Positions 1-11,097 of a stretch of DNA of 64,000 nucleotides are shown here, one piece after another (the first letter of the stretch is position 1; every line of letters starts with the position of its first letter). The notes under the pieces are model-generated. The model worked only from the letters and a program-made list of their open reading frames with translations, was not told the origin of the DNA and searched no databases. A program made the translations under genes and the position numbers. Source of the DNA: Gambelia wislizenii (taxonomy: Eukaryota > Chordata > Lepidosauria > Squamata > Crotaphytidae); contig JAUMIR010000004.1 in the NCBI GenBank assembly GCA_030847615.1, forward strand, positions 74,245,001-74,309,000, written 5' to 3'.

Positions 1-446
1 ATTTCACCAACCACTCCTCCGTAGTCAGTAAATCTGAATTCTTCCATATTTGTGGATACAATAATCTTGCTGCTGTCATCATATATTTCAGTAGTTTCCC
101 ATGGGTCTTCTCCAGCTGTACATCCATCAATCTCAAAAGAAACAGTTTAAATCTTTCTGATAATTGTAAATAAGAATACCATTGAAAAGTGTATCCCTCT
201 ACTTCTAGCTGCTCTCTCAGTTTAAATCTGTATTCCCTTCAGTACATCTCACTTGGTACAATTTCACAAAGTTCTGATACAATAGCCATTTGTCTTTACC
301 TGTTGTTTCTCTTCCATGAAAAGCTTCTTGTGCTGAGACCCATAAAGGCATTTTCAGGCACAGCCTGGGTTTGTATCTGTTCCATATTCTTAATAGGGCA
401 CATCTCACAAAATGATTTTTAAAATCTATATTTACTTTGACTTTAT
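1..446 (-). pseudogene. L1-type LINE ORF2 C-terminal fragment
   Basis: Read on the minus strand, this stretch encodes the C-terminal part of an L1-like ORF2 protein (endonuclease/reverse transcriptase of a non-LTR retrotransposon). The open part (217-456) contains the run FVRCALLRIWNRYKPRL and then FHGRETTGKDKWLLYQN. A second reading frame continues toward position 1 with MDVQLEKTHGKLLKYMM and further residues, so at least one frameshift is present. Only the region downstream of the reverse transcriptase is in the window, and the rest would lie to the left of base 1. It ends abruptly at about 446, where an RTE-type LINE begins on the other strand. The L1 assignment comes from recognition of the ORF2 tail and is reasonably, not fully, sure. 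Confidence 0.6.
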
Positions 447-1016
447 CATGGGTCACCTATTGCCACCACTTATGACTGCTCGAACGTTTTCATCAGCGCT
501 GTATACGCACAATCCTAAATATACACTGGACTGACTATGTGACGAGCAAGCAGGGATCACCAGCACTGAGGCCATGATATTGAGAACACAGCTGCACTGG
601 GCAGGGCATGTTTCTAGGATGGAGGACCATCGCCTCCCCAAAATAGTACTCTATGGTGAACTCGCCATGGGTCACCGTAAGAGGGGTGCTCCAAAAAAGC
701 GATACAAGGACTCCCTGAAACAACATCTCAGCTTGGCCAAATTGATCACCAACAATGGTCCGTCCTGGCCTCACATTGGGATGCATGGAGACGCACTATC
801 CACAATGCTGCAGCCTTATTTGAGAACTCACGCCGAACAAGTCTTGAAGAGAAATGACAACGCAGAAAGAATCACAACCCGGAAACATCACCCAAGGAGA
901 CCTTCTGCTGTGCTTTCTGCAACTGGACTTGTTTATCTCAGATTGGCCTTTTTAGTCATCAGCACGCTTGCAGAAAGCACGGGATGAGTCCTTCCTGAAT
1001 CTTCGTTTGCGAAGAA
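447..1016 (+). pseudogene. RTE-type LINE, 3' end (C-terminal ORF fragment)
   Basis: This is a 5'-truncated copy of the element also found at 52.85-55.1 kb. It starts at the codons for WVTY and runs to the element's 3' end. Residues such as MILRTQLHWAGHVSRMEDH (from 574), GAPKKRYKDSLKQHL and the terminal SRIGLF-type zinc-finger region can be followed through at least two frameshifts. A small deletion near 540 removes the codons corresponding to NVAVLEQ in the 54.3-kb copy. The 3' end is the shared tail ctgaatcttcgtttgcgaag followed by a short purine tract (cagagagaga). The protein is the C-terminal part of a retrotransposon polyprotein and has no host function. Confidence 0.85.
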
Positions 1017-2067
1017 AAAACAGAGAGAGATTATACCTTAAATATCCATGCCATCCAAACCTCAGGTCATGCACTTCTGTAGACAGATTTTTAGAAAGGA
1101 GAGATTGAAACCCTGTGTCTCACTCTGTGCTCATGATTCTATGATCCTCGAGAGTTCTTTCCATCTCAGCCCCACCCTCTGTGCTTTCATTTCTCAAGCA
1201 TGCAGAATTAATAAAGAATGTACTTTCTCTTCTTCTGTCCCGCCACCCTTCTGCAAAGAGTTGGCTGCATTCAAGCAGGAGACAATCTTGAAAAGGAGAA
1301 AGCAGGGATTTGACTGCTTCTGTTCTGGCTGCCTCAGCTCTGCCTATAATTTACTCTGCTGCCTTGGACAAATCATGAGCTTTCCCCCCTAAAGTAGTCA
1401 CAAGGAACCAGTTTCCATTCATCGTTTCTTGAGTGCTGGTGAAAACATGTCACAGTGCCCCACTCCATGCACATACAAAGTCTTTGTCTTTTGAAAAACC
1501 GGAGGATGCCCTTTAGCTTCTTTCCTTTATCTTATTAGTGAACAGTAGTACTATTATAGAAAAGAGATTTTTTTTTTCCTCCCCTCCTCCACATCTAGGT
1601 TCTTTAAAAGCCTCAGTTAGTACAGCATGGAGGGGCATTTTGCAGTGGGGGTTGCTACTGTAGAGGGAAGAACTAATGTTGCCACTCTCCTTTGAAATAA
1701 AAACCACCCTTTCCCTGCTGCAATCACAATTTTTTTAAAAGCTCCTATCGTGTCAATGGAGCAGGACTTTAAAAGCCTATTTGCCATGTAGGGGGCATTT
1801 TTATAAATAATCAAGTATCAGATCCAGACCAGCAAAAAGAGTGGAATGTGCCAAGATAAACCGTCCCTGGTGGTTGCTTATAATTAATAGTCTCTGATGT
1901 TGCTGCCTCTGCATCCAGACAGAGACTGTTGTCTCCCACTCCTTCGTAGGGGCCAAAAGGAGTACTGCCTCTCCAAATGAGAATTCTGTCCTCCCAATTG
2001 CATATTCCTCCAGTCCCCACATTTCTAGCACTGCTGAAAGTGAAACATTGAAAATCAATTCAGCAAA

Positions 2068-2069
<2 letters not shown>
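1017..2069. other. No recognised feature
   Basis: Noncoding, moderately AT-rich sequence. A 114-codon open frame at 1048-1392 has no recognisable motif and no codon-like composition. Nothing else is supported. Confidence 0.5.
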
Positions 2070-2098
<29 letters not shown>

Positions 2099-2717
2099 AT
2101 AATTCTCTTGGGTATGTTGCAATTTCCAGTGTGCTGATTGGCTGCTTAGGAAACTGACCAACCAATCACAGCTTGGTTGGGCAGCCAATCAGTACACTGG
2201 GGGTGGGAACATATGGACTGTTACCTCCAGTATAAACATGGCTGCAAGGAGTGAATAGCAGGGTGTGTGTGCGGGAAGGGGGCTTGGGGAGGGCGTCAGG
2301 GGGCAGTGAGGGCGCAGTGAGAGGGTGAGGTGCAGTGTGGGAATGGAGGTGGGGGGCGTGGTGGCACGGTGGGGGGTAGGTGCCACAGGGAGAGGGGAGG
2401 GAGCAGTGCATGCATGTGTGTGTGTGTGCATGTGGGGGAGAGGGAGTGGCATGTGTGCATGTTTGTGTGCATGTAGGGGGTGCTCGGGGAGGGCTGCAGT
2501 GGGGAGGCAGGTGCTGTGGGGGGAGGGAGGGAGCAGGGGCAGGGGAGGGAGTGGTGTGTGTGTGTGTGTGTGTGCGTGCGTGCGTGTGGTGGGGAGGGAG
2601 GCAGTGGAGGTGGGAAGGGAGCGGCGCACGCATGCATCTCTGTGTGTGTGCATGCAGGGGGATGCTCGGGGAGGACCGCCAGGGGAACAGTGTATGCTAC
2701 ACCGGGTATATAGCTAG
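2070..2717 (+). mobile_element. Non-autonomous Helitron with expanded TATC tract
   Basis: The element begins with TC after an A (2069) and ends with CTAG before a T (2718), the expected Helitron insertion between A and T without target duplication. Its 5' part (aattctcttgggtatgttgc from 2101) matches the Helitron at 44.35 kb. A TATC microsatellite occupies the first 30 bases. A hairpin at 2126-2200 (arms CCAGTGTGCTGATTGGCTGC and GCAGCCAATCAGTACACTGG) follows. The body (2260-2690) is G-rich with GT/GC runs and irregular repeats around the words GGGGAGGG and TGTGTGTGCATG. No Rep or helicase coding sequence is present. The long proline/histidine-rich open frames on its minus strand are artefacts of the repeat. 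Confidence 0.8.
2126..2200. promoter_or_regulatory. Helitron 5' hairpin carrying CCAAT pentamers
   Basis: An imperfect inverted repeat of two 20-base arms (two mismatches), with ATTGG in the left arm, CCAAT in the right arm and a further CCAAT in the loop. The same arrangement is kept in the Helitron at 44383-44457. CCAAT is the core of NF-Y sites, so a promoter role is conceivable. That role is inference. Confidence 0.4.
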
Positions 2718-3094
2718 TAGAACTCATATTTCTCATGTTCACATTTGCCTGTCCCTTTTCTTTGGTGCCCAAACTGTATTTCTAAATGCTCAACTGAAAT
2801 GTTTAGTTAATGCAATGCTAGAAATTTTGAAGGCTGAAGGAAAATTTCATTTTGAAATTCCTCATTTTGCCTCCTCCTGTAGTTACACCTCAGGGGAGGG
2901 TTCCCCTGACCTGTTCTGGGACAGAGTAGGACAGGGGGGAAAAACTTGTAAGAGAGGGGAACAAAAGAGTGTGATTTCTCTCTGGACTTCCCAGGGAATG
3001 CCCCAAGATGAGGACGTCCTCTGGTTCTTCAAAACAAAACCAAGAAATACCACAACCTTCAGTAACATGTGTGCTTCTGTGAGCTTCTGCATGT
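2718..3094. other. No recognised feature
   Basis: Noncoding sequence. I see no repeat terminus and no coding signal. Confidence 0.4.
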
Positions 3095-3608
3095 AAGGCC
3101 TCATCTACACAGGCAGAATATGCCAGTACCCCACTGGCGTATTCTGTCCATGGATCTGGCTCGTTCATCCCCGCTACCTGAACTAAACAGGATGGAGTCC
3201 AGACTGCCATGCCATCCTGTCCTTGCAGCTGTTGCTGCCCACACTGCTGTCTCTGAAGACAGGAAGCCGACCTGCAGCACGTGACCAAAGCCCCCTACAT
3301 GTGAGCAGCCTTGATCACATGCTGCAGGACTGCTTTTTGGCTTTGGGGAGAGCAACATGGCTGGAAGCTGCAGCGATGGGTTGGCATGCCAGTATGCGCT
3401 CCTGCAATCTCACAGGGGCCAATTTCCCCCCCAGCTGTAACAGTTTTTAATGGGTGTTATTAATACAATGGTGCAATGGGCTTTACCCTGTCTTAGCCCC
3501 ATCTTTGCCCCAAGCAGGGTGGCCCAGGGGCAAAACAGGGGAGAAGCCCTGCATTGTCAGGACGGCAGGGCTCTAAGACCGGGTAAATAGCCCATCTAGA
3601 CAAGGCCT
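3095..3608. mobile_element. MITE, terminal family AAGGCCTCATCTACAC
   Basis: The left end aaggcctcatctacac and the right end catctagacaaggcct are inverted repeats. The same termini with variations occur at 17184-18025, 22735, 35031-35649 and 57020-57708. The GC-rich interior (catgccatcctgtccttgcag, and ctgctgtctctgaagacagg further on) is shared with the 17.2-kb copy. There is no transposase. The superfamily is not determined (possibly hAT), because no target duplication was clear. Confidence 0.65.
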
Positions 3609-4465
3609 AGGGGGCCCTGGGCAAACTGCTGCTGGAATGAAACCTCTGGCATGGTTGTTTGGAGCCAGTTGAGTATTTTAGCTGGAAGAATTTCCTCACA
3701 ACTGGAGAGAAGTGGGATGGGTACTGTAATCTGCAAATGAATCAGGATTAAGTAACTGCCCATTTGGACTGATGAATTTTCCAGATGAGAAGATTCCACC
3801 TAGATTTGAGCCTCCTCTTCAAATATTAACTCCTGCATTCCAGCAAGAAGGACAGTGAGGAATCTACACATTTATTTATGTGGCACTAGTGAACTGGCTC
3901 ATCAGCTGTGTAGCTCCCCTCCCAACTTTAGCACATTTCATTGTATCTGAATTTGGCTCAGGTCCATTCTATAATGATGTGATAGCTATTCAAGCTCTAT
4001 TACATCAGCAGTCATATTCTTGCCAGGAATAATGTTACCTCCATAAGCATGTTCACTGCCGATTTTCAGAAGAAGGTGTGTGTGTGTGTGTTTACACACA
4101 ACTTGACCTTGTGTCCTTCAGGAGTGGGTGTTGCAATGAATGAACTGGTTCCTGGCATGGCTGCAGATGTTTCCAGCCTCCAGAGCTCGAAGGGATAATG
4201 TTCTCTCTCAGGGATGTCATTAATCACAGGTTTTCCAGCCCTACCCTCCTGTATGGTGATTGCCAGCAGATGGTGAGGGTAATTTTGGGCAAACTTCTTT
4301 TCCTTTGCAATCATCCAGACAGAGTAAATGCAACCCTGCTGCTCATTTACAAACCTGTCTTTTCATGTACTCTTCTACGACTTTTCCTTTCTCCTGCTCT
4401 TCCTCACTGGGGGATTAGGGAACCTTCTTAGTCCTTTATCTTAAAAAAAAAAATGAAGCCAGTGG
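3609..4465. other. Unassigned DNA with a short GT microsatellite
   Basis: A GT run lies at about 4075-4091. Otherwise I see nothing recognisable. Confidence 0.4.
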
Positions 4466-4600
4466 TTGGTGTCATGTGGCCTTCGGGATATTGTTAGACT
4501 GCAAGTCCCAGCATTCCTCTTCATTGATTGTGCTGGCTAGGACTGCTGAGATGTGCAGCCCAACAATATCTAGAGGACTGCATGCTTCTTACCTCTGATC
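4466..4600. mobile_element. Short palindromic repeat (hAT-like 'CAACTCCCA' family)
   Basis: An imperfect inverted repeat. The left half carries gatattgttagactgcaag and the right half carries cagcccaacaatatctagag. The same kind of unit is found at 7106-7250 and 7968-8112. Assignment to hAT is from memory of such repeats in reptile genomes, and the boundaries are approximate. Confidence 0.45.
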
Positions 4601-5363
4601 TAAGCATTTCAAAGTAGCTGAAGAGTATATTAAACTGTGGCCTTTTAACGATCAAGCATTTTTTTTTAAAAAAAATAAATTTCATATACTTTTATACTTT
4701 TAAATCTTGTGTATTGTTTTAGTTTGTATTGCTTTAAATTGGAAGAAAGGCAGGAAATAAATAAATAGCAATTTCCCTCCAGGTACATGAGTCTTCATCT
4801 ACACCTCCCTTTGTAAGTGTGTGTGTGTGTGTGTGTATGCCTTCAATTTACAGGACACATTTGGCTCCCTGCTTATTTTGCAAAGCCCCATGGCTCTCTC
4901 ATTGTTCCTGCTGAATTTGTAGCTGCACTGCTGCATTTTAGTGGTGGTGCTGTGGCAACTCCCCTCAAATCTGAAAACAAGGCACACAGAGAGAAAGCAC
5001 CTTATTTAAAGTAGTATGGTGCTCCTGGCCTCCAGAAAGCATGATTTTGCTTTAAAATAAGACACCTTTTCTTAAAAGGAAATGCAGGGGTTTTTTGTTT
5101 GTTTTTTGCCACTGTTGTGCTGCCAATATTTGGTGGTATGTATGTATTTAATTTTTATCTGGCTTTTCTCCTATATGGTGTTATCCTAAGAGGTAGATGT
5201 CCTTTAGAGCCCCATGCATGGTGCTAAAATTATATTAATATTGGGGGGAATTCTTAATCTTAGCTCAAATGGAAGGCTGTAAGAGGTGGGTAACTTTGGG
5301 ATCTTTTCACCTATGTATACCAGTACTAACTGCAGAGAACATGAGGTTAAAGTAAAAGAAAAT
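4601..5363. other. LINE-like 3' tail remnant and GT microsatellite
   Basis: At about 4640-4772 the sequence is A/T-rich and ends in ggaagaaaggcaggaaataa followed by ATAAATAG, like the 3' tails of L2 LINEs in this window. A GT run is at 4818-4836. No other feature is seen. Confidence 0.35.
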
Positions 5364-5600
5364 GTGAAGTTGAAGGCTTTCACGACTGGCATCCATAGAT
5401 TTTCCTTGGGTTTCTTCCGGGCTGTGAGGCCGTGTTCTGGAATACTGTAGTTTCTTTCTGATGTTTTGCCTGCATCTGTGGCTGGCATCTTCAGAGATTC
5501 TCTGAAGATGCCAGCCGCAGATGCAGGTGAAACATCAGAAAGAAACTATTCCAGAACACGGCCTCACATCCGAGAAGTAACCCAAGGAAAATCTATGAAA
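5364..5600. mobile_element. Palindromic MITE, family GTGAAGTYGAAGGCTTTCAC
   Basis: The left arm runs from gtgaagttgaaggctttcac to gcctgcatctgtggctggca, and the right arm is its near reverse complement (atgccagccgcagatgcagg onward), so the whole folds into a hairpin of roughly 105-base arms. A second copy with the same termini is at 6887-7060. There is no coding capacity. Confidence 0.75.
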
Positions 5601-6886
5601 TAAAATGTTTTTATTGGAAAGAACACAAAAAGCATTCACACATAGAAGACATGCTTGCAAGGATCACACAAGGCTGTCAAAACAAGGCAGAAAGCTTGGA
5701 TAGAGGGATAGATTTGGGAAATAGGGTGATCATTACCAGCCTTGAAGAGTGGAGTTTTGGAGTACTCAGGCAGAAGTGTGAGACTGGCACTGGAAGTTCC
5801 GATCCAGGGGTGCACTGAGAAAGAGAGTGGCCAGTCTCATCCACAGTGGCACACCTTTCTATTATTGAGGGACTAATATTTATACTCTGCTTCATATCCT
5901 GAAGGGGGCACTTAGAAGAAAGCTTAGATGGGTTTCTCAGCAAATAGACAGAGGAAACCAAAACTTAGCTGATTGCTGTTAATGGCTGGAAGATAGGAAT
6001 TGATAGGTTTATGACAACCTTCAATTGCCTGACAGGAGGGGGTTCTGAGGGATATTTCCTGGGGATTGGGGTTGAAAAAGTAACTTGATTGTTTTGGTTG
6101 TATGACTCGTTGCTGAGGTGCCCAAAAAGGAATTAGTACATAACTCCTTCATCGTTTTGTTTACTAGGACTTCCACTCAATCCTAGCTTGTGTGTGCGTG
6201 ATAAAATATTTCTAAGACATCTTCCCAGGTCGTTGTGACCACCATCTGACTTCATTTTGGATCACCCCAGTCTACTTGACCCCTTCAAAGTGTCCATTAT
6301 TTCCAATTATGATATATAATAGGGAGGGGGTAGTAGGGCATGCTAACAATGGTAACCAAAGTGGCAGCAGGGTATGGCAGGGTATGGTTCTAATGGCTTG
6401 GCGGCTGGGTCCAATGCAGTGCCTATGCCTTAGGAAGTTGTCCACCCCTGATACAAAGATTCATTGAGGTCCAGACCAACTTGTTGTTATTTGCTATCAA
6501 TTAAATTTCAATTTATGGCAATACAGAAGTAAAATTCCTGGCTTCCTACAGTTTAGCATCCTTCCTAATCCTAACTTGAATCCCATTTTGGGAGAAAGGC
6601 AGGATATACATCCAATAAATAAATAAATACTGTCTAGCATCTAGCCTAATCCTAAGAGCTGTCTGCTGTCTGCAGTTATAACCCACAGCTATCTGACCTA
6701 CACATTATGATCTTTTGCACGAACAGTTCCAAAGGTTCTAGCCAAGAAAGAAATCATGGTCTCCCAGTATGAGACTCAATTATGCCTTTTGATTCTTCAA
6801 GAAGGAGTTCAAAAGTTTCTGCCCATGGGGAACTGTTCTTATATTTTAAACTACAGTGAGTAGATGAATAAGCAAGGATCAAAACT
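5601..6886. other. Unassigned DNA with an L2-like tail
   Basis: A short L2-like 3' tail (gggagaaaggcaggatatac followed by AATAAATA repeats) is at about 6590-6628. The rest has no recognisable content. Confidence 0.35.
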
Positions 6887-7060
6887 GTGAAGTCGAAGGC
6901 TTTCACGGCTGGCATCCATAGGTTTTCTGTGTTTTTTTTCTGGGCTGTGAGGCTGTGTTCTGGAAGAGTGATGTTTCGCCTGCATCTGTGGCTGGCATCT
7001 AAACATCACTCTTCCAGAACATGGCCTCACAGCCTGGAAAAACCCATGGAAAACCCATTA
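6887..7060. mobile_element. Palindromic MITE, second copy of the GAAGGCTTTCAC family
   Basis: It starts gtgaagtcgaaggctttcac and folds back on atcactcttccagaacatgg and ggcctcacagcctgg. The centre is shorter than in the 5.4-kb copy: the loop region after tgtggctggcatct has lost the second copy of the central motif. Confidence 0.7.
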
Positions 7061-7105
7061 AAACTGTGATTTCAGATCCCAACTTGTTCTTAAGCCAGAG
7101 CTTAA

Positions 7106-7250
7106 GACCAGGAGCAGACAACTTGTGGCTCTCCAGATATTGCTGCACTACAACTCCCATCAGCTCTAACCAGCATAGACAAGGGTGAGGGATGAAGATA
7201 GCAGCCTAGAAACATTACCTGGAGGGTCACAAATTGCCTAGCCCTGGTTG
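7106..7250. mobile_element. Short hAT-like palindromic repeat
   Basis: It carries ctccagatattgctgcacta and caactcccatcagctctaac near the left end, and cctggagggtcacaaattgc near the right end. This is the common layout of a ~140-base palindromic repeat. Boundaries are approximate. Confidence 0.45.
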
Positions 7251-7967
7251 AAACTGATGGCAGTTCTCTGAGTTTAAAATCAGAAATGAACATTTTAAAT
7301 TTATTTGCAGGCAGAAAAGAGGAGGAACAGAGAGGTGTCAGTGGTGAGCCTGAGGCTTGTTCTCCTAGCAGGAAACCATAATTTCTCACTTCTGTCTGGC
7401 ACAGGCTTCTTTTCAAGCATGTAGAGGATGCAGAGGAGGAAGCCTTTGTATCTAACACTGTAGGAAACAATCTTTTTTCTCTTGACTACTCATTGCTGTC
7501 CTTGAGAAAGCTAGGGATCCTTCTTTGGGGAAACAGACTTTCCATCAAACCAAAACAGAAGACCCTGGCCTACTGTACCCTGATGGGGCTGCTTGTAACT
7601 GGGTTTCATTGCTTTGCCCAGTGGAATTTCCTGCTGTGACAGATGATGGATAGCAACTTGGCTTCTAAAGGAAAGGTTTTTCTTTCGAGGGAATATTGCA
7701 CAAAAACAGAGTGACTTTTGGACTCAGAGTAAAATGCTCTATTGAGTCTCTTAATTAAAATGTTAATGAGTTATATATTGGACGAGCTTGCCAGAGAGTC
7801 AGATAACTTGAAGACTTATGGGAACACTCTTCTGAAAGGGTAAAGAAAGGGGACTTTCTTTACCCAGTAATTTGTGCTCAGTTCTGTATCCTAATTCAGA
7901 CTTCCTATCTAGGCACTCTTTTATTCACATATCCAGTACTGGTGCTTTCTCCTCATCAATTATTGTA
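7251..7967. other. No recognised feature
   Basis: Noncoding sequence without visible repeat termini. Confidence 0.4.
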
Positions 7968-8112
7968 GAGCAGGCATAGGCAACTTCTGACCCACCAGAT
8001 TTTGTGGGACCCAGTGCAACTCCCATCACACCCAGCCAGCAGGACCAGTGGTTGGGGATGATAGCAATTGCAATCCAGCATCCCCTGGAGGGCCACCTCT
8101 TGCCTACAGCCT
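7968..8112. mobile_element. Short hAT-like palindromic repeat, second complete copy
   Basis: The left end gagcaggcataggcaacttc pairs with the right end cacctcttgcctacagcctg. The interior has caactcccatcacacccagc. It is the same class as 7106-7250. Confidence 0.5.
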
Positions 8113-8809
8113 GACCATACAAATAGTACATACATCATGTGAACCAGAATGATGATCTGACTTGATTCACACACATTCACACAGAACTCATGCCCTCGTG
8201 TTTGTGCTTCTGGTGAGCACATTCATGTAGTACTTCGCACACATTCTGTTGATACAGATAAACAAAAGCATAAACCTTTCTAGTTGAAATAAATCAAATG
8301 ACTTTGAGATATAGACCTTGGTCAATATTTCTAAAGGTTTACCATGGCACTACCCGTCTGTGGTGGTGGGATTGCTTGTTCCCATGAGGCAAGAAGCTAT
8401 GCTGCTGGTAGGGTCTCCCCTGGCAGACAGGCTTTTACTGAGAAGCCAGACTAAATGTGCCAAACAGCCATGGGGCAGCAGTGGTAGTGGGCAGAGGATC
8501 TCTCAGACAATGGCAGTGACACCATAACTAATGCTTGTTAGCACTGAGCAAAAGAAGGCAATGGTAAGCCACTACCTTGAAAACCCTATGATGAGACAAT
8601 ACAAAATGAAACAAGAGAGAGTGTCAGAAGATGAGACTTACAGATCAGAAGGCACTTAATGAGCTACTAAGGAAGAGCAGAGGACAAGTAGTGCTATGAC
8701 TAACAATGAAACGGGACTTAAGCCAAAAGGATGTTCAGTTGTTGACATACTCAGAGGTGAAAGGAAAATCTGAAGATGCACAACACATATAGGAATATAC
8801 AATATAAGA

Positions 8810-9664
8810 AGCATGAGTCAGGGGAAGCTAGACATTGTAAAACAAGAGATGGAATGTATAAACATTGCAATACTTGGGGTGAGAGAGCTAAAGTGGACAG
8901 GAATGGGACATTTTGAGTCAGATAATTACACAGTGTTTTACTCAGGAAATGAAAATTAACAAGAAATGAGGTGGTATTAATAGCGATGAGAGATATAGAA
9001 AAAGCAGTCAAGGGATATGATGTAAAGTTTGACCAAATAATATCAATAAAACCTCAGAGAAAATCCATCAATATAACTATAATCCAAGTTTATGCTCCAA
9101 CTGCAGAGACAGAAAAGGAAGGAACTGAAATATTCTATGCTGGAGTCCAGAAGGAAATTGATCACACACCAAAACAGGACTTGTTGGTAATCACAGGTGA
9201 TCAGAACACAAAAGCTGTAAACAGAGCAAAACCAAACATTGTAGGAGAATTTGGCCTAGGATCAAGATATGAAGCAGGAGAGTGACTGATTGAATTTTGT
9301 GAAACCAACAGTTTGTTCATCACAAGCACATTATTCAGGCAACCAAAGTGGTGACTCTATACATGGACATAACTTGATGGCCAATAAAGAAATTAGATAG
9401 ACTATATAACTGGAAGCAGAGGATGGAGAAGCTCCATTCTCTCTGTAAAGACAAGACTAGGAGCAGATTGTGGCATAGACTATGAACTGCTAATATTAAA
9501 CATTACAGTAAAGCTAAAGAAGATCTCTAAATCAACCATTGTGCCAAAATAAAACCCTTTAGAATGTAAAGATAATATAAAAAATAGATTTGCACCATTC
9601 AATCTAACTAACGGGAGCCAGAAGAACTCTGGACTGAGGCCAGGGACATTCTGCGGGAAGAATG
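8810..9664 (+). pseudogene. BovB endonuclease domain, decayed
   Basis: This is the endonuclease part of a BovB-type non-LTR retrotransposon protein, which nicks target DNA to prime reverse transcription. Readable segments include SQGKLDIVKQEME (about 8817), LKWTGMGHFESDN, ITIIQVYAPTAETEKE, LVITGDQNTKAVN (catalytic D and N retained, though the usual W between them is Q), FGLGSRYEAGE, RLIEFCETNS, and NREPEELWTEARDIL just before the break. The longest open stretch is 8971-9285. Several frameshifts and stops, for example around 9290 and 9350, rule out function. Confidence 0.85.
9659..9664. repeat. Target-site duplication, left copy (AGAATG)
   Basis: Identical to 12971-12976. It flanks the L2 insertion in the BovB element. 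Confidence 0.75.
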
Positions 9665-9666
9665 TA

Positions 9667-9840
9667 GCTGTGAGGGGTGAGTCTTCAGCTGGGAGCCATG
9701 CCCCCACCTTCCACCCAGAGGCTTTAAGAACTTCTGCCTGCTGAGTGTCTGGACCTTGGCTGTGAGGGGTGAGACTCCAACTGGGCTCCACGCCCCTCTC
9801 CCTTCATCCAGAAGCCTTACCAACTGGAAGATTATCAGAA
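9667..9840 (+). promoter_or_regulatory. L2 5' UTR with two tandem monomers
   Basis: The word gctgtgaggggtgag occurs at 9667 and again at 9759, 92 bases apart. Each is followed by a related stretch: ctgggagccatgcccccacc in the first and ctgggctccacgcccctctc in the second, then TTC-CCAGA-GC. Repeated monomers in LINE 5' UTRs often act as internal promoters, so that role is inferred here. Confidence 0.5.
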
Positions 9841-10006
9841 TAAGGGACAAACATATGTGTCCGGGCATGATCTGAGAGTGAGGATTGAGGTGGTGTAGGG
9901 GAATGGAAGGTATGGCAGGAACAGAGCGAAAGTTTGTTACAAAGGAAGGAGGGATAGATGTGTAAAAGCTATTCCACCTTCAGTTCACTCTGTTTCCTGG
10001 AATGGA

Positions 10007-10785
10007 TTGGAGAGCGCACCAACCATACTGCAGAACCTTACCTTACTCCTTTGCAATGCCAGGTCAATAAAAAAGAAGACCCCCATCATTAATGATCTTC
10101 TCTTGGAAGAGGACACCGACCTGGCTTGTTTCACTGAGACCCGGCTGGGAGAGGACAGTGCCACAACTTGGGTGCAGGCCCTCCCAGCCGGGACTCTGTT
10201 AGTGAGCAGGTAAGGGGAAGTGGGGGAGCTGACACAACTGGTCTCAGAGTTGTTGTTGGAGTCACCCAGACTGTTAGTTCTGGGCAAATTCAACATCCCA
10301 CTTGAGACCAGTTTGTCAAATTTATCAGGTGCGGCTCGGGAGTTCATGGAGTCCATGACAAACATGGGCCTATCCCAACTGGTTGATGGGCCCACTCATT
10401 GTGCAGGTCATACTTCAATGTGGTCTTTAATATGGAACAGGAATATCCGTGGGCGGAGGTGACTAAAACCATTGCATTGTCATGGACGGATCATTTCCTG
10501 ATCAAGGTTGAACTCAGAGCCACTGTCCATCCCGTAGGGTGTGGAGGACCTACTAGAATGGTCCGCCCTCAAAGTCTAATGGAACCAGTTGGGTTCCAGA
10601 AAGCCTTAGAAGGTTCATTGGTTGGTAATGCTGGTGATTGTGTCGAAGCCTTTCTCAATACTTGGAACATCGATCTTACCAAGGCTATCAACATGATCGC
10701 TCCCAAGCATCTTCTCCAACCCGCTTCTAATCACCATCCATGGTATACTGAAGAACTTAGGAAGATGAAGTGGGTTGGACAATGA
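10007..10785 (+). pseudogene. L2 endonuclease region, internally deleted
   Basis: The N-terminal endonuclease sequence is readable from LLCNARSIKKKTPIINDLLL through LACFTETRLGED to about 10210. It then jumps to LTQLVSELLLESPRLLVLGK (about 10225), so the middle of the domain is missing compared with the family. A later segment carries FNIPLE, then LSQLVDGPTH and DHFLIKVELRAT, which is the C-terminal half of the endonuclease. The link region follows (QKALEGSLVGNAGD, PWYTEELRKMK). Stops and frameshifts occur at about 10214, 10462 and 10784. Confidence 0.8.
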
Positions 10786-11097
10786 CTAGAGTGCGTTGGA
10801 CAAAAAACTCAGCTCTTGTCTGACAGGACTCGTCATAGGAAATTTCTTCATTCCTATAGAGAGGCAATACATGCAGCAAGGAAATCTTTCTCTTCTACAC
10901 GTATTGTGTCTGCAGAGTTTTGCCCAGCAGAGCTGTTTAGGGTGGTGAGAGAACTGACACAGTTCCACCTGTGCAGAACTCATTACTAAACCCGACAATG
11001 GCCTGTTGTGATGCATTTAACAATTTCTTTACAGATAAAATCTCTTAGATAAGAGCCGACTTGGATGCCGTGGTTGTAGCAGATTCGATTTGACGAG

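Larger units (their letters stand above)
8300..9664 (+). mobile_element. BovB (RTE) LINE, 5' part
   Basis: The 5' region contains the BovB-like stretch tgatgagacaatacaaaatg, then ORF sequence encoding the apurinic-type endonuclease. The start is uncertain by about 100-200 bases. The element is interrupted at 9664/9665 by an L2 LINE and resumes at 12971. The hexamer AGAATG is present on both sides of the L2 (9659-9664 and 12971-12976), so the BovB reading continues across after removal of the insert. Most of the reverse transcriptase is missing from the continuation. Confidence 0.85.

Noticed and set aside
1048..1392. 114-codon plus-strand frame
   Set aside because: No recognisable domain, no codon-like bias and no splice-site context. 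Length is within chance expectation for a 64-kb window.
2166..2772. Overlapping minus-strand open frames rich in His, Pro and Thr, 150 codons or more
   Set aside because: They are the complement of the GT/GC-rich Helitron interior, open in all frames because of low complexity, with no start context or conserved domain.
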